Position numbers and translations under genes: made by a program
Part shown: positions 54,743-63,841 of the stretch, piece by piece
Layout of the letters: each line of letters opens with the position of its first letter
Position numbering within the stretch: position 1 is the stretch's first letter
NCBI GenBank assembly: GCA_038106445.1
Contig: JAYODU010000001.1
Span: forward strand, 350,347 to 414,346
DNA length: 64,000 nt
Reading direction: 5' to 3'
Origin: Pseudemcibacter sp038106445
GTDB lineage: Bacteria; Pseudomonadota; Alphaproteobacteria; Sphingomonadales; Emcibacteraceae
The notes under the pieces: model-generated
Databases searched by the model: none
What the model saw: the letters and a program-made list of their open reading frames with translations, nothing else
Told to the model about the DNA's origin: nothing

Positions 54743-55494
54743 AGGCGCGCATCATACCCTGCCTTGATGTAAAAGATGGACGTGTGGTCAAAGGCGTTAA
54801 TTTCGTCGACCTTCGGGATGCCGGTGATCCGGTAGAACAGGCGAAAATTTATGATGCGGCAGGGGCTGATGAACTTTGCTTTCTGGATATCACGGCATCA
54901 AGTGACAACCGGGATATTATTCTGGATGTTGTGCGTCAGACAGCAGAGCAATGTTTTATGCCGTTAACGGTTGGTGGTGGTGTCCGTGATGAAGAGGATG
55001 TAAGAAAACTTCTTCTTGCCGGTGCAGACAAGGTTTCCGTGATGACAGCGGCCGTGAAACGTCCGGAACTTGTCCGGGAGCTTGCTGAAAAATTCGGCTC
55101 GCAATGTATTGTTGTAGCGATCGATGCCAAATCGGTCGGGCCGGATAAATATGAAGTTTTTACCCACGGCGGGCGTGAACCAACAGGTATAGATGCCGTT
55201 GAGTATGCAGAAAAGGTCGCGGCATATGGGGCAGGGGAAATATTGCTGACATCCATGGATAGGGACGGTACCAAAAGCGGTTTTAATATTGACCTGACAC
55301 GTGCTATTGCTGACAGCGTGTCTATACCCGTGATTGCTTCCGGGGGAGTCGGTACACTGGAACATATGGTTGAAGGTGTCAGGGATGGTCATGCAACAGC
55401 TGTCCTTGCAGCATCCATTTTTCACTTTGGCGAATATAGTATAGAAGAATGCAAACGGTATATGGCAGATGCAGGAATTGAGGTAAGGATTTAA
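54736..55494 (+). CDS. hisF: HisF, cyclase subunit of imidazole glycerol-phosphate synthase
   Basis: TIM-barrel partner of HisH. ARIIPCLDVKDGRVVKGVNF (catalytic Asp), CFLDITASSDNRD, PLTVGGGVRDEEDVRKLLLAGADKVS, LLTSMDRDGTKSGFN (second catalytic Asp) and VIASGGVGTLEHM are diagnostic. Length 252. Starts inside the hisA end; hisE follows immediately. Confidence 0.98.
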   Translation: MLKARIIPCLDVKDGRVVKGVNFVDLRDAGDPVEQAKIYDAAGADELCFLDITASSDNRDIILDVVRQTAEQCFMPLTVGGGVRDEEDVRKLLLAGADKVSVMTAAVKRPELVRELAEKFGSQCIVVAIDAKSVGPDKYEVFTHGGREPTGIDAVEYAEKVAAYGAGEILLTSMDRDGTKSGFNIDLTRAIADSVSIPVIASGGVGTLEHMVEGVRDGHATAVLAASIFHFGEYSIEECKRYMADAGIEVRI

Positions 55495-55495
55495 C

Positions 55496-55837
55496 ATGAC
55501 TGAGAAACAGGATATATTAAAAACTCTCGAAAAAGTAATTGAAAGCCGCAAAAATGATGCGCCGGATAATAGCTATGTGGCATCCCTTTTTTCAAAAGGG
55601 CGCAAAAAAATAACCCAGAAAATAGGCGAAGAAGCGGTTGAGCTTTGTATTGCCGCAGCACACAATGATAAAATGGATGTTGTTTCCGAATCCGCTGACC
55701 TTCTGTTTCATATGATGGTACTATGGTCCGATATGGGTCTAAAACCGGAAGACATATTTGATGAGCTTTGCCGCCGTGAAGGGGTATCGGGGATTGAAGA
55801 GAAAAAAGCTAGAGGGGAATTTATCGATGGCTTATGA
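55496..55837 (+). CDS. hisE: HisE, phosphoribosyl-ATP pyrophosphohydrolase
   Basis: All-alpha MazG-like hydrolase removing pyrophosphate from PR-ATP. SYVASLFSKGRKKITQKIGEEAVELCIAA contains the metal-binding glutamates, and ESADLLFHMMVLW the second set. It is the separate form (113 residues), not fused to HisI. Its last bases overlap the HIT gene start at 55827. Confidence 0.95.
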   Translation: MTEKQDILKTLEKVIESRKNDAPDNSYVASLFSKGRKKITQKIGEEAVELCIAAAHNDKMDVVSESADLLFHMMVLWSDMGLKPEDIFDELCRREGVSGIEEKKARGEFIDGL

Positions 55838-56186
55838 TCAGAATAATGTTTTTGCGATGATTTTGCGTGGTGAAATCCCCTGTAAAAAGATATACGAGGA
55901 TGAATTTGCCCTTTCATTTAACGATATCAATGCACAGGCACCTGTTCATGTTCTTGTGATCCCGAAAGGTGAGTATGTCAGCATGGCTGATTTCAGTGCA
56001 ACTGCATCACCTGAAGAAATTACCGGTTTTTTCCGGGCTGTTGGTGAAACAGCAAGGTTGCTTGATCTGGAAAAAGATGGCTACCGTCTTATCGCCAATA
56101 CGGGCTCAAACGCACATCAGGAAGTACCCCACCTTCATTTTCATATTTTAAGCGGAAAAAAACTTGGGCCGATGCTTAGCCGTTAG
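55827..56186 (+). CDS. HIT-family (HinT-like) nucleotide hydrolase
   Basis: 119 residues from ATG 55827, which is preceded by AGAGGGGA and lies inside the end of hisE; the open frame reaches further upstream but that part is a shadow of hisE. VFAMILRGEIPCKKIYEDE, VHVLVIPKGEYVSM and the active-site histidine triad PHLHFHILSGKKLG define a histidine-triad purine phosphoramidase. hisE-HIT coupling is common in alphaproteobacteria. Confidence 0.93.
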   Translation: MAYDQNNVFAMILRGEIPCKKIYEDEFALSFNDINAQAPVHVLVIPKGEYVSMADFSATASPEEITGFFRAVGETARLLDLEKDGYRLIANTGSNAHQEVPHLHFHILSGKKLGPMLSR

Positions 56187-57169
56187 GAATTTTCCTTAAC
56201 AAATTTCTTTAAGTCAATATCCGGCCGCGCCCCCATATGGGTAATTACTTCGCCAGCGACAAGATTTCCGATGGCACCACATTCGCCGATTGCTTTTCCC
56301 TGTGATAATCCATAAAGAAAACCTGCCGCAAACAGATCACCGGCACCTGTTGTATCGACAAGGTTTTTGACATTTCGCCCCTGAACATGACCAATTTCAT
56401 TTTTATCCGTTACAATACATCCTTTTGCCCCACATGTAATTGCGGCAATATTACAATCTTTTTGGACCTGCAGTGCAGCTTCATTCAAATCATAGGTTCC
56501 ATAAAGCATCTTGATTTCATCTTCGTTGGCAAAAAGAATATCAACGTCATTTCTCACTAGATTTAAAAATTCGCTGCGGTGGCGATCAACGCAAAAGGGA
56601 TCAGAAAGAGTTAATGACACCTTGTTTCCGGCACTATGGGCAATTTGAATGGCTTTTCGAAATGCGGCCTTGGCTGCTTCGGGATCCCAAAGATATCCTT
56701 CCAGATAAGTGATTTTTGAAGCGCGAACCGTTTCTTCATCAATATCATCCATAGTCAAATTCACGCATGCACCCAGATAGGTGCACATGGTTCTTTCAGC
56801 ATCCGGCGTTACAAGCACAAGGCAATGTGCGGTTGCGGGCCCGCTCGTCGCTGGTGCCGTTTTAAAATTTGCCCCCAGTGCGTTTATATCGTGGCGAAAA
56901 ACATTGCCAAGCTGATCGTCATGAACTTTACCGATATAGGCGGTATCAATTCCCATAGATGCAAGCCCGGCTATTGTATTTCCAGCGGAACCACCGGAGC
57001 ATTCAATGCACTGGCCAAGCTTTTCGTAGATTGCATGTGCTTCCTGCTCACTAACAAGCTGCATACTTCCTTTAATAAGTTTTTCTGAATTTAAGAAGTT
57101 ATCATCAACATTGGTAAGTACGTCCACTATTGCATTTCCAATGCCAAGTACATCATATTTCGAAGTCAT
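56183..57169 (-). CDS. PfkB-family carbohydrate/nucleoside kinase (adenosine kinase-like)
   Basis: 328 residues, ribokinase fold. YDVLGIGNAIVDVLTNVDD, the CSGGSAGNTIAGLASMGI substrate lid region and the C-terminal anion hole NLVDTTGAGDLFAAGFLYGLSQG (catalytic Asp) define the PfkB family. Proteins of this type in alphaproteobacteria are usually annotated adenosine kinase; specificity is inferred from overall likeness only. Convergent with the HIT gene, sharing four bases. Confidence 0.85.
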   Translation of the reverse strand: MTSKYDVLGIGNAIVDVLTNVDDNFLNSEKLIKGSMQLVSEQEAHAIYEKLGQCIECSGGSAGNTIAGLASMGIDTAYIGKVHDDQLGNVFRHDINALGANFKTAPATSGPATAHCLVLVTPDAERTMCTYLGACVNLTMDDIDEETVRASKITYLEGYLWDPEAAKAAFRKAIQIAHSAGNKVSLTLSDPFCVDRHRSEFLNLVRNDVDILFANEDEIKMLYGTYDLNEAALQVQKDCNIAAITCGAKGCIVTDKNEIGHVQGRNVKNLVDTTGAGDLFAAGFLYGLSQGKAIGECGAIGNLVAGEVITHMGARPDIDLKKFVKENS

Positions 57170-57304
57170 ATTTTTTCCTGATTTAACTGATAATTACCCC
57201 ATAGATAGTGAAAAATAAGAAATATGTAAACTTAGATTATGTCTTGCTTTTTTTGGCTGGACTGCCATATATTTTAAGTAAGGGCGTAGAGAAATTAGTT
57301 AGGA

Positions 57305-58018
57305 TTGACAGACGTGAGCAAACTAGTCACGGCAATTGAACGTACTGGCCAACAAATTTTTGACCGCGCTTTTCTTAAAGTTTTCCTCCTCGGGCTGGTA
57401 ACAACTGTTGGTGCCATCATTATTGCCTATCTAGCAGCAAATGAAATAATGAAAGAAATACCGGGCTATCAATCCGATTGGGAATGGTGGGAAGATTTTG
57501 TCAATTGGATAATGGGTTACACAGTTGATATCGCTTTTTTTATTATTCTTTTTTTCTCCTTTGCACCAATTTCTACAATTTTTGTATCTATCTATCTGGA
57601 TGATATCGTTGATAGTGTCGAAGATCGCTTTTATCCGGAAAATAAAGCTAACAAAAGGCTTGGTATCCCGAAGCTTGCCTTTCTTGCCAGCAGGATCGCG
57701 TTGCTTGTAGTCGTGTTGAATATTATTGTGATCCCTCTTTATATAATTTTTTTCTGGGTACCTTTTTTGCCAATAGGAATTTTCTATTTGTTAAATGGTT
57801 ATTTACTTGGATTGGGTTATTATGAGATGGTTGCTGTCAGACATATGGGAATTAAAGAGGCAGGAATCCATCGAAGATCAATCCGCGGGGTAGTACTGGG
57901 AGTTGGACTTATAATGACTTTTTTATTCATGGTGCCCATTGTTCAATTGATTGTTCCTATAATTGGCGCAGCATTAATTTGTCATTTGTTTCATATGAGC
58001 AGGTTCGAGGAAACATGA
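57305..58018 (+). CDS. EI24-domain (CysZ-like) membrane protein
   Basis: 237 residues with about five or six membrane helices and the typical C-terminal NGYLLGLGYYEMVAVRHM followed by a helix and PIVQLIVPIIGAALICHLFHM. The family includes CysZ sulfate transporters and eukaryotic EI24; a transport role for this protein is not established. TTG 57305 or GTG 57314 are both possible starts. The stop overlaps the next lipoprotein gene by four bases (ATGA). Confidence 0.82.
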   Translation: MTDVSKLVTAIERTGQQIFDRAFLKVFLLGLVTTVGAIIIAYLAANEIMKEIPGYQSDWEWWEDFVNWIMGYTVDIAFFIILFFSFAPISTIFVSIYLDDIVDSVEDRFYPENKANKRLGIPKLAFLASRIALLVVVLNIIVIPLYIIFFWVPFLPIGIFYLLNGYLLGLGYYEMVAVRHMGIKEAGIHRRSIRGVVLGVGLIMTFLFMVPIVQLIVPIIGAALICHLFHMSRFEET

Positions 58019-58434
58019 AGAAAATAATAAGCATTTTAGCTGTTTTAATATTGTCCGCATGCGGGCCTGAGCAAAAGTTAGTTGAGACCCCACCACCTGC
58101 AGAAGCAGAAACATTGGCATCTGAGCCAGCCCCATTACCCGATATTGTTGAAAAACCGAAACCGGCCGAGCCGCGTTTTCAAATGGCTAATATTAAGGGG
58201 CTTCAAAAATCAAGTGTTGAGGATATCCTTGGGTTACCGTCACTGAAACGTGTTGAAAAATCAGCAGAAGTATGGCTATACGACAATCAATTCTGTAATG
58301 CCCATATCTATTTCTATGAAAATGACAATAGTGACCTACAAGTGGAATATGTGGAAACGTCAGAAGAAAAAAATCTTATGGTCCTTGAAGGGCAGCGGGC
58401 GGATTTCTGTATATCCACATTTCTTAAGGATTAA
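58015..58434 (+). CDS. Small lipoprotein
   Basis: 139 residues from ATG 58015, which overlaps the stop of the EI24 gene (ATGA). Lipobox ILSACG near residue 15, a Pro/Glu/Ala-rich linker, then a domain of about 85 residues (NIKGLQKSSVEDILGLPSLKRVEKSAEVWLYDN, with two later cysteines) reminiscent of SmpA/OmlA-type folds. No named family recognised. Coupled to the membrane protein upstream. Confidence 0.75.
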   Translation: MKKIISILAVLILSACGPEQKLVETPPPAEAETLASEPAPLPDIVEKPKPAEPRFQMANIKGLQKSSVEDILGLPSLKRVEKSAEVWLYDNQFCNAHIYFYENDNSDLQVEYVETSEEKNLMVLEGQRADFCISTFLKD

Positions 58435-59072
58435 TCAGGAAGTTGCGTTTTTTCCTTGAATGCACATAAATCTTCCACCGGGCAGGTAGGGCAACTCGGT
58501 GTTCTCGCTTTACAGATATAGCGCCCGTGTAAAATCAGCCAGTGATGGGCATGTCTTGCGAATTCCTTTGGTATTTTCTTTTCCAGTTTAAGCTCCACTT
58601 CAAGCGGTGTCTTGCCCGGTGCCATTTTGGTTCGGTTGGAAACACGAAATAAATGAGTATCCACAGCGATAGTTGGATGACCAAATGCGATATTAAGGAC
58701 CACATTGGCTGTTTTTCGACCAACACCGGGCAGTTTTTCAAGATCCTGGCGATTTTCAGGTACGATGCCGTCAAATTCATCCACTAGTATTTGTGCGGCT
58801 TTGATAACATTTTTGGCCTTGGTGTTAAAAAGCCCAATGGTTTTGATATATTCCTTTAATTTCTTCTCACCAAGGTCAAGCATATCCTGAGGTCTGGAAA
58901 CTACCTTGAACAGGTCTTTTGTTGCCTTGTTAACACCAACGTCAGTTGCCTGCGCCGATAGAGCAACCGCGACCACCAATGTGTATGGATTGGTGTAATC
59001 TAGTTCCCCCTTGGGTTCAGGATCACGTTCTTCTAGTCGGCGAAAAAATTCATGTATATCTGCTTTTTTCAT
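58431..59072 (-). CDS. nth: Nth, endonuclease III
   Basis: Base-excision DNA glycosylase/AP-lyase for oxidised pyrimidines. Helix-hairpin-helix LEKLPGVGRKTANVVLNIAFG with the catalytic lysine, VDTHLFRVSNRTKM with the catalytic aspartate, and a C-terminal iron-sulfur cluster CKARTPSCPTCPVEDLC (C-x6-C-x2-C-x5-C). Length 213. Convergent with the lipoprotein gene, sharing four bases. Confidence 0.97.
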   Translation of the reverse strand: MKKADIHEFFRRLEERDPEPKGELDYTNPYTLVVAVALSAQATDVGVNKATKDLFKVVSRPQDMLDLGEKKLKEYIKTIGLFNTKAKNVIKAAQILVDEFDGIVPENRQDLEKLPGVGRKTANVVLNIAFGHPTIAVDTHLFRVSNRTKMAPGKTPLEVELKLEKKIPKEFARHAHHWLILHGRYICKARTPSCPTCPVEDLCAFKEKTQLPD

Positions 59073-59158
59073 ACTGTTCCTTTTTAAATTTCAACATAAT
59101 TTGTTGTAGTAAGAATTGGAAGCTTCAAAAATAGAAAATGTGTATGTAAGATAACCAT

Positions 59159-59656
59159 ATGGAAGCAAAAAATGAAAAAATCTGGTTTGAACAATTCATA
59201 GTACCCAGAAGGTCTCTAGGTCCTAAAGGTTTCAGAATTTTAATGGGAGTCATTATTTCATTAAGTTTTGCGATTGGCTTATTTTTTTATTCACTTGGTG
59301 CCTGGCCAATAACGGGTTTTTTTGGTCTTGATGTGTTCCTCATATATTGGGCTTTCAAATTACATTATCGTTACGGTAAAGCGGTGGAAATCATCCGTAT
59401 TGTTGGTGATCAGCTAACAATTACACGTATTGATCATAAAGGAAGGAGGCAGGATTTTGCATATAGCTCATATTGGGTAAATGTAAGGATGTCCAGACCG
59501 CCCAATGTATCAGAATTGAGCGATGAACAGTTACTTGAAGCAAGATCCCATGGAAAGGGTACCTTCTTTGGTGTAAATCTTACGCAGGAAATGAGGCGTG
59601 AATTATTGAATTCACTTTCAAGGGCACTTAGAGACTGTAAAAATAGTAGGCAGTAG
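59159..59656 (+). CDS. DUF2244 domain membrane protein
   Basis: 165 residues: two N-terminal membrane helices (about 28-50 and 53-75) with PRRSLGPKGFRILMGVII, then a soluble domain (RYGKAVEIIRIVGDQLTITRIDHKGRRQDF). Matches DUF2244, a proteobacterial family that in alphaproteobacteria typically lies divergent from nth, as here. Function unknown. Confidence 0.85.
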   Translation: MEAKNEKIWFEQFIVPRRSLGPKGFRILMGVIISLSFAIGLFFYSLGAWPITGFFGLDVFLIYWAFKLHYRYGKAVEIIRIVGDQLTITRIDHKGRRQDFAYSSYWVNVRMSRPPNVSELSDEQLLEARSHGKGTFFGVNLTQEMRRELLNSLSRALRDCKNSRQ

Positions 59657-59661
59657 AGATT

Positions 59662-60144
59662 TTATTTACGGACCGGTTTTGCCGGAATTCCCACAACAGT
59701 CTCTCCCGCTTTTACGTCCTTTAAAACAACATCATTGGCGCTAACACGGCAATGATCACCAAGCGTTACATCGCCTATAATTTTGGCCCCGGCACCGATA
59801 TCAACATGACCGCCAATTTTAGGAAACTTTCCGTCAATAGTAGCGATGGTCACCTATTGAAACAGGAGGCAATTGGGTCCGATAACGGCTTTGGGACGGA
59901 TAACAATTCCATTGGGATGCGGAATAAGAAGTTCGCCACCAATGTCGCAAGTCAGATCAATTTCTGCACCACATACAACCGACCAGAATCTATATACCAG
60001 AACCCAATATTTTGACCTCAGATCAGCAAATAGTCCGCCGTTCTTTTTTAATGCCTGATAACGCCTTATTGCCCTCAAAAGTTTTCTGCCGGGATCCCAG
60101 AACTTTCTCCAGTCCGGATTTTCTGCAGATACATCATTCATCAT
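59662..60144 (-). pseudogene. Serine O-acetyltransferase-like gene with in-frame TAG
   Basis: From ATG 60144, inside the end of dapB, the frame reads WRKFWDPGRKLLRAIRRYQAL, then LLIPHPNGIVIRPKAVIGPNCLLFQ, TAG at 59854-59856, and continues in the same frame VTIATIDGKFPKIGGHVDIGAGAKII to the stop at 59662. Acetyltransferases of this left-handed beta-helix family normally read NC-x-IFQ-Q-VTI here, so a CAG-to-TAG change explains it. The upstream half lacks the catalytic histidine's later repeats and the downstream half could only start at GTG 59853. About 160 codons in all. CysE-like or polysaccharide acetyltransferase specificity is unresolved. Confidence 0.82.
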
Positions 60145-60950
60145 TAAGTCCCAGTAAATCACCCATATTATATAGTCCGGTCTGCTGATTATTTATCCAG
60201 ATTGCGGCTTGTAGTGCGCCACGCGCAAAGATTGATCTGTTTGTTGCTTTATGCGCAAGCTCGACACGTTCATCGTCTGCCATAAAACTTACAACATGAT
60301 CTCCCGCGACATTGCCGCCTCTTGACTATGAAAACCCGATAGTGCCTTTTTTTCTATTTTGATTAATACCGCAATATGTGTCCTGTTTTATGTCTTCCAG
60401 CTTTTTATTTCTTCCGGTCGCTGCTTCACGCCCCAATGATAAAGCTGTTCCGGACGGGGCATCAACCTTATGACGATGATGTGTTTCGTGAATTTCTATA
60501 TCGAAATCGTCCCCTAATATCGACGCAGCTTTCCGGGTCAAATAAAATAATAAATTTACACCGAGCGAATAATTTGATGCATAAACGATAGAGGTTTTTT
60601 CTGATGCAAGTTTAATGGCCTTTTCATCTTCAGAGCTTAATCCGGTTGTTCCTATGACAAGCTTTGTTCCATATTTGGATGCAAGTGAGGCATGCATCAC
60701 CGTTGCGGTAGGGCAGGTAAAATCAAAAACAACATCAGAATTTTTGAAAATATTTTCTGTATCAGAAGATATTTTTGTTGTTGTTTCTTCACCAGTATGG
60801 GGATGTTTTATGAATTGGCCAATTTTGGCGATTATCCCGCATCTCAGTGCCGGCAACAAGTATCGTTTTTTCATGATTCAGGGTTTCTGCTGTTAATGCA
60901 AGTCCCATTCGACCAAGGCAGCCAACGATCCCTATTTTGACAAGCGACAT
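60134..60950 (-). pseudogene. dapB: dapB (dihydrodipicolinate reductase), frameshifted and interrupted by TAG
   Basis: Three segments make one normal-length DapB (about 270 codons). From ATG 60950: LVKIGIVGCLGRMGLAL and VAGTE in one frame. A +1 shift near 60830-60852 moves to the frame carrying IGQFIKHPHTGEE, DVVFDFTCPTA, the catalytic HHRHKVDAPSGTAL and KKGTIGFS. TAG at 60326-60328 then interrupts, after which the same frame continues SRGGNVAGDHVVSFM to LYNMGDLLGLNDE, stop 60134. All functional motifs survive. DapB is needed for lysine and diaminopimelate synthesis, so either another copy exists or the sequence here contains errors. Confidence 0.88.
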
Positions 60951-61078
60951 TCTTTTATACTCCTGTTGAACCCTTGATAAATATTAAAGGAAGATTTGCA
61001 AAGATCAATTTGATTGTGGAGTAATTACGTGAACTGATATAAACTTATTAAAACACAGAAAGAATATTGGATTTCAAT

Positions 61079-61378
61079 ATGAGTATAATTATCATTTCGG
61101 TTATTTTCATGCTTATCATAATCATAAGAAGTTATATTCATATCGATAATAATTCTGTGACTTTTAGAGACCTTGTTAAAACATCAATTCCGGCGGTAGT
61201 AGGCATAATATGTTTAACTGTGCGATCAACTTATTTTGCACTTCCGGAAGATGCGATGGTTTCTGCAGAATATATGACATATAGAAACATCCTGATGGCG
61301 GTATTTCTTGCGATGATGGGATATATTGTCAGAACCGGCGTTTATAGTGTGGTGTTTTTTTACGGGAATAGAAATTAA
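61079..61378 (+). CDS. Small membrane protein, family unknown
   Basis: 99 residues from ATG 61079 (the in-frame TTG 61067 is less likely; ribosome-binding site weak). Three predicted membrane helices: MSIIIISVIFMLIIIIRSY, IPAVVGIICLTVRSTYFAL and NILMAVFLAMMGYIVRTGV. No family recognised. It is convergent with the copper ATPase and ends nine bases before its stop. Confidence 0.6.
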   Translation: MSIIIISVIFMLIIIIRSYIHIDNNSVTFRDLVKTSIPAVVGIICLTVRSTYFALPEDAMVSAEYMTYRNILMAVFLAMMGYIVRTGVYSVVFFYGNRN

Positions 61379-61387
61379 TGCAAGATA

Positions 61388-63583
61388 TCAGGCTTCGTGA
61401 CTTTTATATAGTTTCTCAAAGTTAAGCCTTAATGCATTTGCTGTTACGATTATTGAAGAAAGTGACATTGCAATTGCCGCTATCATTGGCGTAATCATAC
61501 CAGCAGCGGCAAAAGGCACAGCAATGATGTTATAAATTCCCGCCAAGGCAAAATTCCAAAAGACAAGTTTTTTACTGGCGAGTGAGATTTGGAAGGCTCT
61601 TATTATTGATTCCATGCGTTGAGACTGGAAGATAAAATCAGCTGCGTTCTGACTTACCTCTGCCGCATTTGAGGGTGAAATTGATATATTTGCTGCCTTA
61701 AGGGCCGGGGCATCATTTATGCCGTCACCTATCATGAGAACCTTGCTGCCATTTAATTTCATTCGTTCTATGACTTCAATTTTATCCTGCGGTTTGCAGG
61801 AATATTTATAGCGGCTAAGTCCAAGTTCCTGTGCTGCTTCTTCGACAACATCCTTTCTGTCACCGGATAGCAGGATAACTTTCATTTGCCTGCGAATAAA
61901 CCATCCCACAATATCATGCGCATCTGCACGCATCCGGTCCTTAAAGCAGAAAAGGACGGGTTGTGCCCCTTTAACGCTCAGCCAGAGTTCACTGTAACGG
62001 TTATTAGGTAAATAGTTTGCATGAATACCACACCATTCCCTGTTACCTAATTTTACATCAAGTCCGTTTATAGTAGTTTGAAGCCCCATTCCCGGTTCTT
62101 CAAATACTTCACTATCTGATGCTAAAGTTGGAATGTTTCTTTCGTGGCAGGCTACGATGAGTGCCCGGCAAAGAGGGTGGCTGGAAGATTTTGCTACACT
62201 TGCAGCTAATTCGAGCGTAAACGGCGTCACGGCCTCATCATCGGCGTTGGCAAGTTCTGGCTGTCCCAAAGTCAGCGTTCCGGTTTTGTCAAAAATGACT
62301 GTATCAATGTCAGCCAGTCTTTCAAGTCCGTCAGCAGCTTTTACCAGAACACCGGAAGTGAACAGCCGACTTGATGCCACAACCTGTACCACTGGTACGG
62401 CAAGCCCTAATGCACAGGGGCAGGTAATAATAAGCACTGCAATTGCATTGGTCAGTGACGCTTCCCAACCTATGGATGACAGAAAGTACCATCCCAGAAA
62501 TGTTGAGAGAGCAAGAATGTGAACAACAGGGGCATAAATTCGCGCGGCACGATCCGCGATGCGTACATATTTTGCACGTCCCTGTTCCGCTGTTTCCATT
62601 AATTCAATGATTTCATCGAGGAGGGTTTCTCCTGATGTTGAATCAATCTTAATCTTTAATTTGCCGTTTATATTAATTGTGCCAGCATACACAGCACTGC
62701 CATTTTGTACTTTTTGTGGGAGTGTTTCTCCTGTCACTAAGCTGGTATCGATGTCTGATGTTCCGGCAATCACGGTTCCGTCAACAGGTATCCTGCCGCC
62801 TGCAATCACCTGGATAGTCTGACCAGGGACCAGTAATTCTATTGCGACTTCGTCTGTTTTGTCATCCTCATGAACAAGAATGGCGGTGGAGGATTTATAG
62901 CTCATCAGATCATGCGCAACACTTCTGGCCTGATTTCGCATTTTATGATCAAGGTACCTGCCAATCAGCAGAAAAAATAATAACATGACAGCGGCATCAT
63001 AATATGTAGTTTCGCTGCCAATATATGTCTGAAAGACACTCATGCCACAAGTGAGGATAACGGCCATAGAAATAGGCACATCCATGTTCAGCCTGCCGCC
63101 TTTTATTGCGGTAAACGCGGAACGGAAAAACGGTATGCCAGAAAAGGCGGCACCAGGGATGGTGATAATAGCGGCAAGCCATTTATCAAGCCATATATTT
63201 GATACACTCCGAATATCGATTTTTGATATAATAAATGGCAGCAGCATAACCAGAGCGGAGGTTACAGCCGCTATTGACATGGCTCTTAACAGAGACTTGC
63301 CAATTTTGTCCTCTTTATTCAAATGATCAGAAGATTTGAAGGGAAAAGCTTTAAAACCAATTTTTTCAAGTGCACTAATAACTTCATTAGTTCTTTCTGC
63401 TGAAGATCGCGTTTCTTTTTTCCATTCAATTGCCAGTCTTTGCGTACTTAAATTTACACGGGCGTAGTTTATATTGTCATTGGCACTTAGCGTGCCTTCA
63501 ATTTCCCTGATGCACTTGGGACAATGCAGTCCTTCAACAACAAAATGCTCAATATTAAACATTTTTTGAGAGGATTGATGCAT
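61388..63583 (-). CDS. Copper-transporting P1B-type ATPase, FixI/CcoI-like
   Basis: 731 residues from ATG 63583 (AAAGG upstream; TTG 63610 is an alternative). Heavy-metal domain with CPKC at about C21/C24, eight membrane helices, the CPC ion site in ITCPCALGLAVPV, the TGE loop SLVTGETLPQK, phosphorylation site DKTGTLTLGQPE, HP motif SSHPLCRAL, and GDGINDAPALK. The segment ISPSNAAEVSQNAADFIFQSQRMESIIRAF and the C-terminus AMSLSSIIVTANALRL resemble FixI/CcoI, the copper exporter for cbb3 oxidase assembly, more than CopA. No ccoNOQP, fixGH or fixS genes are adjacent. Confidence 0.88.
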   Translation of the reverse strand: MHQSSQKMFNIEHFVVEGLHCPKCIREIEGTLSANDNINYARVNLSTQRLAIEWKKETRSSAERTNEVISALEKIGFKAFPFKSSDHLNKEDKIGKSLLRAMSIAAVTSALVMLLPFIISKIDIRSVSNIWLDKWLAAIITIPGAAFSGIPFFRSAFTAIKGGRLNMDVPISMAVILTCGMSVFQTYIGSETTYYDAAVMLLFFLLIGRYLDHKMRNQARSVAHDLMSYKSSTAILVHEDDKTDEVAIELLVPGQTIQVIAGGRIPVDGTVIAGTSDIDTSLVTGETLPQKVQNGSAVYAGTININGKLKIKIDSTSGETLLDEIIELMETAEQGRAKYVRIADRAARIYAPVVHILALSTFLGWYFLSSIGWEASLTNAIAVLIITCPCALGLAVPVVQVVASSRLFTSGVLVKAADGLERLADIDTVIFDKTGTLTLGQPELANADDEAVTPFTLELAASVAKSSSHPLCRALIVACHERNIPTLASDSEVFEEPGMGLQTTINGLDVKLGNREWCGIHANYLPNNRYSELWLSVKGAQPVLFCFKDRMRADAHDIVGWFIRRQMKVILLSGDRKDVVEEAAQELGLSRYKYSCKPQDKIEVIERMKLNGSKVLMIGDGINDAPALKAANISISPSNAAEVSQNAADFIFQSQRMESIIRAFQISLASKKLVFWNFALAGIYNIIAVPFAAAGMITPMIAAIAMSLSSIIVTANALRLNFEKLYKSHEA

Positions 63584-63841
63584 GACGTTGCCTTTAATAA
63601 TTTCTGACAATAAATAATATACAAAAATAAGGTATTTTTATGAATTAACAATAATAAATATTTGTTACTACCGAGTTGCAAATATTTCTGTGTTTACTCT
63701 GTGCCAATAAAATTAATTAAAATTGTAAACATTAATTTACGTGGCTTTCAAACTTTATACATATTAAAAAAAATTGGGCGTTAATAAGTGAAAATATCAA
63801 GTGATTATATAAGTGAGTAAAATAGAAGTTAAGGAGTGATT

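Noticed and set aside
59662..60328. TAG reassigned to glutamine or another amino acid.
   Set aside because: glmM, cpoB and the DUF2244 gene in this window end at TAG at the normal family length, and one of the interrupted genes has TAA instead, so genome-wide recoding is unlikely.
63720..63745. GTAAA/TTTAC dyad upstream of the last gene as an operator or FNR box.
   Set aside because: The dyad is short and in very AT-rich sequence, and it does not match TTGAT-N4-ATCAA. Likely chance.
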